From: an uncultured Acetatifactor sp.
Lineage (GTDB): Bacteria; Bacillota; Clostridia; Lachnospirales; Lachnospiraceae
DNA: 6,793 bases
Assembly: GCA_947644185.1 (NCBI GenBank)
Contig: CANRZC010000122.1
Span: 1 to 6,793 of the forward strand
Direction: 5' to 3'
Part shown: positions 1-5,056 of the stretch, one piece after another
Position numbering within the stretch: the first letter of the stretch is position 1
Layout of the letters: each line of letters begins with the position of its first letter
Translations under genes and position numbers: made by a program
The notes under the pieces: model-generated
The model's input: the letters and a program-made list of their open reading frames with translations, nothing else
Database searches by the model: none
Told to the model about the DNA's origin: nothing

Positions 1-203
1 ACGCCCAGCCGTTCCTGAAAATACGGATTGCTGTCCATGTCCAAATCGTAGCGCCAGAACAGCGGGATGTGCTCCCTGGTCAGCACGGGATTCTTGTAGC
101 GGTCATAGATGCCGTTGTAAAAGGAATCGTCCACTTCATTGGGGCAGTTCAACAGTTTCTCTTGTTTCCCAAGTTCTTTTTCATATTGGGGATGTATTCT
201 CAT
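1..203 (-). CDS. GH130 phosphorylase, N-terminal fragment (probably 4-O-beta-D-mannosyl-D-glucose phosphorylase)
   Basis: Only the first 67 codons lie in the window; the gene runs off the left edge. The visible part contains RYKNPVLTREHIPLFWRYDL (residues 35-54) followed by NPYFQERLG. This closely resembles the N-terminus of GH130 mannosylglucose phosphorylases (pattern RY..PVLT..H.P.FWRYDL....NP...ER.G). Family knowledge: these cytoplasmic enzymes use phosphate to split mannosyl-1,4-glucose into alpha-mannose-1-phosphate and glucose. The ATG at 203-201 has a strong Shine-Dalgarno 5 bases upstream. It lies 96 bases downstream of the cellobiose 2-epimerase gene on the same strand, with no terminator seen between, so the two are probably co-transcribed. 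That partner makes mannosylglucose and favours this substrate over mannooligosaccharide phosphorylase, a related GH130 activity that cannot be excluded because the catalytic part is outside the window. Confidence 0.85.
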   Translation of the reverse strand, partial: MRIHPQYEKELGKQEKLLNCPNEVDDSFYNGIYDRYKNPVLTREHIPLFWRYDLDMDSNPYFQERLG

Positions 204-208
204 AGCCT

Positions 209-217
209 CTCCTTCCT
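209..217 (-). promoter_or_regulatory. Ribosome binding site of the GH130 gene
   Basis: On the minus strand AGGAAGGAG lies 5 bases before the ATG at 203. It supports that start codon and independent translation of the GH130 gene within a shared transcript. Confidence 0.75.
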
Positions 218-299
218 ATTATGTCAAAGCTTTCCTCATTGATCTTACGCCTTATCTTTCAATAGCTGCCTCTGTAATCCATCTGCTCTCTGCATCTTG

Positions 300-1646
300 C
301 TATGGAGCGCTGCGCCTTATGATTTCCATGCACATGCGCCCATTGTGGTAAGGACATTTCCAGGGCTCCACGATGGGTTTCTCCAGGGCAGGATTCCCTT
401 CCGCGTCCGTGTACCAGAACCATTCCCCCTCCGGCCTCTCATCCACCAGATGCTCCTGAATGAATCCCCAGATATCCTCCGCGGCCTTAAGATACCGGCG
501 TTCCCCGGTCTTCTGATAAGCGTTGTAGAAGCCTACCACGCCCTCGGCCTGTACCCACCAGACCCTCTTTTCGTCCACCACACCCCTCTCGCACTCATTG
601 GCCAGGGAATGGTGGGCGTAGGCTTTCTTATAGACCTCCGCTTCCAGACTCCGCAACAAAGGGCTCATGCGTCTGCTCAGTTCCTCATCCCCCAGCGTCT
701 CCAGGCACCTGTCTATCAGCCAAGCTGCCTCAATATCATGCCCGTAGGAGTGCAGGTCTATCAGGCTTTCCATATCTAGGTTAAAGAATACCTCCTGCCT
801 GCGAAGCACCGGATTGTACACACGCTCTGCCACCAGATTCAGGATCCAGTGCAGCTTCTCCTCCACCAGGCTCTGCCAGGCACCCATTCCTTTCCCCTTC
901 TGGCTTAGCTCCGGGCTGCTGCAATTCCCACTGCTCCTGTCTCGCTCCACATTCCCAGCTTCCCCAGAAGCTCTATTGGCCAAACTCTCCCCCAAATGTT
1001 TCGCCTCCTGGCAGGCCACCAAATACTCCGTGTAGGCCTCCAGCACATGCAACAGTGTATTCATGGTGCGGTCCGCCATCACCCCGTTCTCCGAAAGCTT
1101 ATCATTGGCAACCGGGTGAAAATCCAGGTCCAGCGCTTCCTGATATCCATGTCCATCAAAGCATTTCGTCTCAATGACCTCTATCAGCTCCTCCGCTAGT
1201 CCCAATGCCTCCCTGTCATGGTAAGCCCTAAAATAGGATGACAGCGCATACACGGCAAATGCCTGATTGTAAGTATGTTTTGTGGTATCCTCTGGCTCTC
1301 CTTTATAGCTTAAGGACCAGTACACACCGCCCCGCTGCCTGTCCAAACATTTTTCCCGCAGAAAGTCATAGGCCTGGCGGGCGTATTCCTGCAGGGTATC
1401 CGCCTCCCCCTTCGGCACACTGCCTGCAATACAATTGCTTCTTTGCCCCTCCCTTTGCAGACACAGAGAGGCATTGGAAAAGAACCACAAAATGCGACTG
1501 TTCAGGATACAACCCTTTACGGCTTCTCTGTCCACCTTTAGTCCGAAATCCATCCAGCCATAATATCCGCCGTACTCCAGATCCCGCAGCTTCTTCCAGA
1601 AGGGAATTAACCGCCCCCACAGATGATTTTGAAATTCATCCCTCAA
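300..1646 (-). CDS. Cellobiose 2-epimerase (AGE superfamily)
   Basis: This 448-residue cytoplasmic enzyme interconverts glucose and mannose at the reducing end of beta-1,4-disaccharides, for example mannobiose to mannosylglucose. Family signatures are present from the TTG start: IPFW (14-17), NSRILWFFSNA (49-59, with Arg51), MNTLLHVLEAY (His200), SYGHDIEAAWL (His303, Glu306, Trp309), WWVQAEG (Trp364, Glu368) and WKCPYHNGRMCMEI (His434). These match the catalytic residues I recall for Ruminococcus albus CE (Arg52, His184, His243, Glu246, Trp249, Trp304, Glu308, His374). The spacing is identical from His303 onward. Two extra hydrophilic segments, about 16 and 44 residues, explain why the protein is longer than the usual 390-410. 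I chose TTG at 1646-1644 over an ATG at 1706 because the TTG has a perfect Shine-Dalgarno and gives a normal family N-terminus, while the ATG has none. N-acylglucosamine 2-epimerase is less likely given the GH130 neighbour and these motifs. Confidence 0.9.
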   Translation of the reverse strand: MRDEFQNHLWGRLIPFWKKLRDLEYGGYYGWMDFGLKVDREAVKGCILNSRILWFFSNASLCLQREGQRSNCIAGSVPKGEADTLQEYARQAYDFLREKCLDRQRGGVYWSLSYKGEPEDTTKHTYNQAFAVYALSSYFRAYHDREALGLAEELIEVIETKCFDGHGYQEALDLDFHPVANDKLSENGVMADRTMNTLLHVLEAYTEYLVACQEAKHLGESLANRASGEAGNVERDRSSGNCSSPELSQKGKGMGAWQSLVEEKLHWILNLVAERVYNPVLRRQEVFFNLDMESLIDLHSYGHDIEAAWLIDRCLETLGDEELSRRMSPLLRSLEAEVYKKAYAHHSLANECERGVVDEKRVWWVQAEGVVGFYNAYQKTGERRYLKAAEDIWGFIQEHLVDERPEGEWFWYTDAEGNPALEKPIVEPWKCPYHNGRMCMEIIRRSAP

Positions 1647-1655
1647 AATACCTTT

Positions 1656-1663
1656 CCTCCTTT
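1656..1663 (-). promoter_or_regulatory. Ribosome binding site that decides the epimerase start
   Basis: AAAGGAGG on the minus strand lies 9 bases before TTG at 1646. It falls inside the longer reading frame that would start with ATG at 1706. The ATG is preceded only by AT-rich sequence without a purine-rich site, so the TTG is the better start. Confidence 0.75.
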
Positions 1664-1813
1664 CCCATCTACGATTAATTTTAATTTCATTATTAACTCT
1701 TTTCATTAATTAAGTCATTACCTATTCTTGTATTTTATCTATATTTCTTGCTGCATATTGCGTTTTCATCTTTTTCCACAATAAAACTCATATATTTTTA
1801 GAGTATTTTACAA

Positions 1814-1842
1814 TGTTTCTTTTGTCCCTCTTCGATTATAAT
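1814..1842 (+). promoter_or_regulatory. Possible promoter of the AraC-family gene; its -10 is also a TATAAT on the other strand
   Basis: A perfect TATAAT lies at 1837-1842 with a weak -35 (TGTTTC, 1814-1819) 17 bases upstream. A start near 1849 would give a leader of about 65 bases. The -10 is part of the palindrome ATTATAAT (1835-1842), so the minus strand also reads TATAAT (1840-1835) toward the epimerase gene, although no good minus-strand -35 is present. The whole gap 1647-1914 is AT-rich and holds no gene; it must carry the divergent promoters and probably the regulator's operator. The weak -35 elements would fit activator-dependent promoters. Confidence 0.35.
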
Positions 1843-1914
1843 AAACCTATATTGCTTTTGTTTTACTTAATTTAGAAATACTTTTTAATCAGTCACATAG
1901 ATGGGAGGGAAATC

Positions 1915-2784
1915 ATGTCCATTGCACAAGCCTATACTCCAAACCTGACACTCCTGTCAAAATTGGGGGTAAATCTATCTGTCTTTCACCCGGAGACAGA
2001 AGTCGCCGACTCCCTCCTTTACCCCATTGCCCTGGAGACCAGCTTTGTCAAAAGCCCTTTCTCCTACTATATATCCTCGCACCAGGGGTTTCGTCTCCTG
2101 CACTTAAAATCCGGCTCCCTGCACTTTACCGTCTTTCCATCCAAAGAGGCAGTCCTTCTGGCAGAACAGGGCATCTATCTTTTAGACTCTCGTTTCCCCT
2201 GTCGTATTATCCTGCGGGATATGGCCCAGTATGAAATTCTCCACTTTTCAGGCCAAAGTCTCTCCTATTTTTACAGCTGTCTACCAAAGAACAGGATTTT
2301 CTGGCAGGTCTCTCCCCCTGTGTATCGCTCTGGGGAGTACCTTTCCCTGTTTGAGAAAAAGGAATGTAACCCTGTGCTCTGCCATATGCTGTTGACCAAA
2401 ATGATCTCCCAGCTAATTTTGGAATACACGCTTCCTGAAAAAAAGGTTCCTGTCTATCTGACAGAAATGAAATCTCAGCTGGAGGTTCACTACTGCCAAA
2501 GCTATGCGCTGGCCGATTTGGAGCAGAAGTATCATGTCAGTCGCTACCGGCTCTGTCGGGAGTTTAAGGCATACTACCAGATCTCTCCCATGCAGTATCT
2601 CCACAAAATGCGCATACAGGCCGCCAAAGGTCTGCTGGCAGAGACCCTCTTAAAGGTCCATGAAATCAGCTATGAAGTGGGTTATGAAAATGTAAACCAC
2701 TTTATTACCCATTTCAAAAAGCTTACAGGTATGACGCCAACCCAATACCGACAGCAGGGGCTTCCTTTTCCCGCCACTATGTGA
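1915..2784 (+). CDS. AraC-family transcriptional regulator
   Basis: This is a 289-residue DNA-binding regulator with the usual two-part layout. Residues about 45-115 form a beta-rich cupin-like sensing domain (pattern PFSYYISSHQGFRLLHLKSG then FPCRIILRDMAQYEILHFSG). Residues about 190-280 form the AraC-type double helix-turn-helix: first helix-turn-helix ALADLEQKYHVSRYRLCREF, second HEISYEVGYENVNHFITHFK, ending in the hallmark TGMTPTQYR. GGGAGG at 1903-1908 supports the ATG at 1915. It is transcribed divergently from the cellobiose 2-epimerase / GH130 pair. Inference: it senses a mannoside or similar sugar and controls that operon, probably as an activator. The actual ligand and operator cannot be read from the sequence. 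There is no signal peptide or membrane segment. Confidence 0.93.
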   Translation: MSIAQAYTPNLTLLSKLGVNLSVFHPETEVADSLLYPIALETSFVKSPFSYYISSHQGFRLLHLKSGSLHFTVFPSKEAVLLAEQGIYLLDSRFPCRIILRDMAQYEILHFSGQSLSYFYSCLPKNRIFWQVSPPVYRSGEYLSLFEKKECNPVLCHMLLTKMISQLILEYTLPEKKVPVYLTEMKSQLEVHYCQSYALADLEQKYHVSRYRLCREFKAYYQISPMQYLHKMRIQAAKGLLAETLLKVHEISYEVGYENVNHFITHFKKLTGMTPTQYRQQGLPFPATM

Positions 2785-2866
2785 TAAAATTTTCACAGGA
2801 CTGATTTTTCATCGTAAAATTGCGGCGTTCCTGTGGCAGTCTGGAATGATAGGTACGGTTTTATGC

Positions 2867-2895
2867 TTGACAATCTGTGTATTATTCTTTATCAT
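2867..2895 (+). promoter_or_regulatory. Consensus-like sigma-A promoter (TTGACA-17-TATCAT)
   Basis: TTGACA at 2867-2872 is a perfect -35. The spacer is exactly 17 bases and TATCAT at 2890-2895 differs from the -10 consensus at one base. A start near 2902-2903 is expected. It points toward the PAS-array gene, but a terminator begins only about 15 bases after the predicted start. A weaker alternative (TTGCAT 2924-2929, 17-base spacer, TATATA 2947-2952) overlaps the terminator and would start transcription past it. Confidence 0.6.
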
Positions 2896-2917
2896 AGTGA
2901 GTAATGACGAGTCTTAC

Positions 2918-2947
2918 AAAGCCTTGCATCAAAGGCTTTTCTTTTTT
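2918..2947 (+). terminator. Rho-independent terminator
   Basis: An 8-bp perfect stem, AAAGCCTT (2918-2925) with AAGGCTTT (2932-2939), closes a 6-base loop. It runs into a T-rich tail (TTTT, C, then six T to 2947). Its position, 134 bases after the AraC-family stop codon, makes it the natural end of that transcript. It also lies just downstream of the TTGACA/TATCAT promoter, so it may stop or attenuate transcripts from that promoter. Confidence 0.8.
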
Positions 2948-2955
2948 ATATACAT

Positions 2956-3047
2956 GGGCACCCAAAATATGTCCGCAGAGGCTGACAAGTGCCCTACAGC
3001 AAGCTTTCACGAATGCAGCCGGCCAAAAGTCTGTCACTGGGCTGCGT
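2956..3047 (+). other. Structured leader ahead of the PAS / diguanylate cyclase operon
   Basis: Two hairpins can be drawn. The first pairs GGGCAC (2956-2961) with GTGCCC (2989-2994). Inside it, TGTC (2970-2973) pairs with GACA (2984-2987), and GC/GC pairs close an AGAG tetraloop (2977-2980). An 8-base A-rich bulge (2962-2969) sits on the 5' side. The second pairs 3013-3020 with 3040-3047 (core GCAGCC/GGCTGC, one T-G wobble) around a 19-base loop, and ends directly before the ribosome binding site. I see no match to a riboswitch class I know, including c-di-GMP-I. The structure is drawn by hand; whether it is a functional RNA element is inference. Confidence 0.4.
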
Positions 3048-3054
3048 AAGGGGG
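3048..3054 (+). promoter_or_regulatory. Ribosome binding site that decides the PAS-array start
   Basis: AAGGGGG lies 7 bases before TTG at 3062. The earlier in-frame TTG at 3056 is only one base away from it, which is too close, and TAA at 3047-3049 closes the frame upstream. The site follows directly on the second leader hairpin, so folding of that hairpin could affect access to it. Confidence 0.65.
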
Positions 3055-3061
3055 ATTGACT

Positions 3062-5032
3062 TTGGAAAGTAAAGATTACGAGATCATCTTAAATAGCATG
3101 CCGGAGACGGCTATCTATGTTATCCGGCAGGACAATCATAGTCTGTTGTACTTCAACAAAAGGGTACACACTGTGTCCCCAGAAGTGCGTCTGGGAATGA
3201 CTTGTCATGAGGTTTGGACCGGCTCCTGTATCAATTGTCCCTTATTGACCATACAAGATAAGCAGGAGAGCCGCTCCTTAAGCTACAATGCCACCTTCGG
3301 CGGAGTGGTGGATATGGTGGCCACGCGAATGCTCTGGAAGGATACCATTCCTGCATTTGTAGTCAGCGTAACGCCTCGCATAGAGGCTTCCATCCATGCG
3401 TACCATAAAATTTTGCGCCTGGATCTGGGGCGGAACCGTTATGATGTGTTGAAAACCGATGCAGGTGCATGGCTCTCAACACAGGGTACGGAAAATCTTG
3501 CCAAGGAATTTGAAAATCTTGCAGGCAGTGGCATGGTTCACCCTGAGGATGTAGAGCGCTTTAGGGCCTTTACTGACATAGCACATCTGCAGAGCGCTCT
3601 GGGCTCTGGGAAATCCATGTTGACCTGCATCTACCGTCGTCTCTTTGAGGAAGAGTTTCGCTGGAATTTGGTGGAAGTGGTCCCCGCCTTTGATTACAGC
3701 GAAGAGAATCAGACTGTGATGTTTTGCGTCAAGGATGTCCACGATACCATGCGCGAGGGGCTAGAGCGTGAGGAGGATAATGCCCGCAATCGAGATGCCC
3801 TGCTGGCGGTAAGTGAGCAGAGCTTTGGCATATATGCCATCCATCTGGATTCTGGCACAGTAGAAGTGATCCGGGAGGAGGGGCATACGCCTACAGAGCG
3901 CTTCCCTATGTCTCCAGAGTGGGACGCTTTCATGGAATCTCATATTATTGGCAGGCTCCATCCTGCCTACCAGGATGCTTTCTGGACAAAGTTCTCAAAA
4001 GCGGGGCTTGCGCAGGCGAAGGAGGCAGGTGCACAGGAATCAGAGCTCCTCTGTCAGTGGGAAATGGGTAATTCCTATCGCTATATTTCTGTAACTGCCC
4101 ATCTGGGGGGAGATCATGGCCCCAGCAATCAAGCTATACTTGCCATGGAGAACATGGACGAACAGATCCGCAAGGAATTGGCTCACAGCAAGCGGGATGT
4201 ACAGATCGCTGCCATTCTCAAATCCCGTTTCAATATGATGACTACAGTCAATCTGGAAAACGGCCAATGTGAGCGTATTTATTTAGACAGTGCTTCTGAG
4301 CTTCAGGACGCCCAGGTAGGCGATTACAACTACTATACACAGTTGTTGCTTCCCAGGCTCTCCCCGGAAGATATGATCAATTACTCCAGTCTCATGTCTC
4401 TGGAGCATTTGCGGGAAAAAGCCAATGCCACAGAGGACTATGCGGAGGAAATCTGCCGGTACCGCACAAAGGAGGATCCTCCCCGTTACCTGGAACAGCA
4501 TATTATTTATAGCCGCCAAAACGGCAACATGGTAGTCAATATTTTAGGGCGTGATGTGACCGCTGAAAAAAGCAAGGAGGATGAAAGACAGCGGGCCATG
4601 CAGGATCGAACCTTTATAATCAGCAGCTTAAGCAGTCTATTTTTCTCCACCTATTACATAGACATAGAGCAGGATACGTTCCGGGCCGTTACAAAGCTGG
4701 GCAAGGCTGGTGATGTATTGGGCAGCGAGGTGAATTGTACTGCGGCACTGCGGGTCTATGCTGAGAATTTCATCTACCCGGACGACCGAGAGCAGTATTT
4801 AAAAATTATGGATATGTCCAATCTCATGCAGAATTTGAGATGGTGGCAGCCCTCTGTGTCAGCCATCTATCGCAAGCTTCCACGGGAATCCGCAGAGGCT
4901 TCTACAGATTTTGAATGGGTGCGCGCCACTGTGGTGCTGGCACAGATTGGGGAAAATGATTTGCCAAAGACAGCAGTATATGTGGCACAGGATATCACGG
5001 AAACCATGCACCAGTGTGAAAAAAAGTTCTAA
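3062..5032 (+). CDS. Tandem PAS-like sensory protein without an output domain
   Basis: This 656-residue soluble protein shows no signal peptide or membrane segment. It reads as five PAS-like units: about 5-107, 112-230, 245-370, 380-505 and 518-648. Units 2-5 end in the DIT-like motif typical of a PAS C-terminus (VKDVHD, ENMDEQ, GRDVTAE, AQDITET). Unit 5 (YYIDIEQDTFRAV, NFIYPDDREQYL, RWWQP, WVRATVVLAQ) is the form usually found just before a GGDEF or histidine kinase domain in Lachnospiraceae proteins, yet this protein stops 8 residues after DITET. Unit 1 carries a cysteine cluster, C-x7-C-x2-C (Cys48, Cys56, Cys59). It sits 24 bases before a receiver-GGDEF gene in the same frame, so it probably senses a small cytoplasmic signal for that enzyme. 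The signal and the output mechanism are unknown. A domain-truncated sensor kinase or cyclase is the alternative reading. Confidence 0.85.
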   Translation: MESKDYEIILNSMPETAIYVIRQDNHSLLYFNKRVHTVSPEVRLGMTCHEVWTGSCINCPLLTIQDKQESRSLSYNATFGGVVDMVATRMLWKDTIPAFVVSVTPRIEASIHAYHKILRLDLGRNRYDVLKTDAGAWLSTQGTENLAKEFENLAGSGMVHPEDVERFRAFTDIAHLQSALGSGKSMLTCIYRRLFEEEFRWNLVEVVPAFDYSEENQTVMFCVKDVHDTMREGLEREEDNARNRDALLAVSEQSFGIYAIHLDSGTVEVIREEGHTPTERFPMSPEWDAFMESHIIGRLHPAYQDAFWTKFSKAGLAQAKEAGAQESELLCQWEMGNSYRYISVTAHLGGDHGPSNQAILAMENMDEQIRKELAHSKRDVQIAAILKSRFNMMTTVNLENGQCERIYLDSASELQDAQVGDYNYYTQLLLPRLSPEDMINYSSLMSLEHLREKANATEDYAEEICRYRTKEDPPRYLEQHIIYSRQNGNMVVNILGRDVTAEKSKEDERQRAMQDRTFIISSLSSLFFSTYYIDIEQDTFRAVTKLGKAGDVLGSEVNCTAALRVYAENFIYPDDREQYLKIMDMSNLMQNLRWWQPSVSAIYRKLPRESAEASTDFEWVRATVVLAQIGENDLPKTAVYVAQDITETMHQCEKKF

Positions 5033-5038
5033 TCCTGT

Positions 5039-5046
5039 AAAGGAGG
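5039..5046 (+). promoter_or_regulatory. Ribosome binding site of the receiver-GGDEF gene
   Basis: AAAGGAGG lies 10 bases before ATG at 5057, and a second purine block, AGAGGA (5048-5053), is closer. The strong site argues that the cyclase is translated from its own start, even though its frame is in phase with the gene before it. Confidence 0.75.
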
Positions 5047-5056
5047 CAGAGGAATT

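Noticed and set aside
297..779. A 160-codon plus-strand frame opposite the epimerase gene.
   Set aside because: It is antisense to a clear enzyme gene, is rich in Pro/His/Leu as expected for a shadow frame, and lacks a ribosome binding site.
957..972. Short inverted repeat AGCTT/AAGCT in the region coding for the large epimerase insertion, as a possible trace of a small mobile element.
   Set aside because: It is only five bases per arm, has no target-site duplication, and the frame stays open.
1687..1720. Three TCATTA repeats (1687, 1703, 1715) as a possible AraC-family operator.
   Set aside because: They are six-base, irregularly spaced repeats in very AT-rich DNA, and two of them lie close to the epimerase start; chance is a sufficient explanation.
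1752..1769. A CcpA cre-like site (on the minus strand ATGAAAACGCAAT) in the promoter gap of the sugar operon.
   Set aside because: One half matches the cre consensus well, but the last three conserved positions of the other half do not, so it is at best a half site.
2903..3047. Possible c-di-GMP-I (GEMM) riboswitch in front of the cyclase operon, suggested by fragments such as ACAAAGCC and GCAGCCGGCC.
   Set aside because: The conserved core of the class, with its GAAA-capped first helix and receptor in the second, is not present in order. The ACAAAGCC fragment is part of the terminator stem.
2846..3049. A 67-codon open frame with a hydrophobic start.
   Set aside because: It has no ribosome binding site, it spans the promoter, terminator and hairpins, and the protein after the hydrophobic start has no recognisable pattern.
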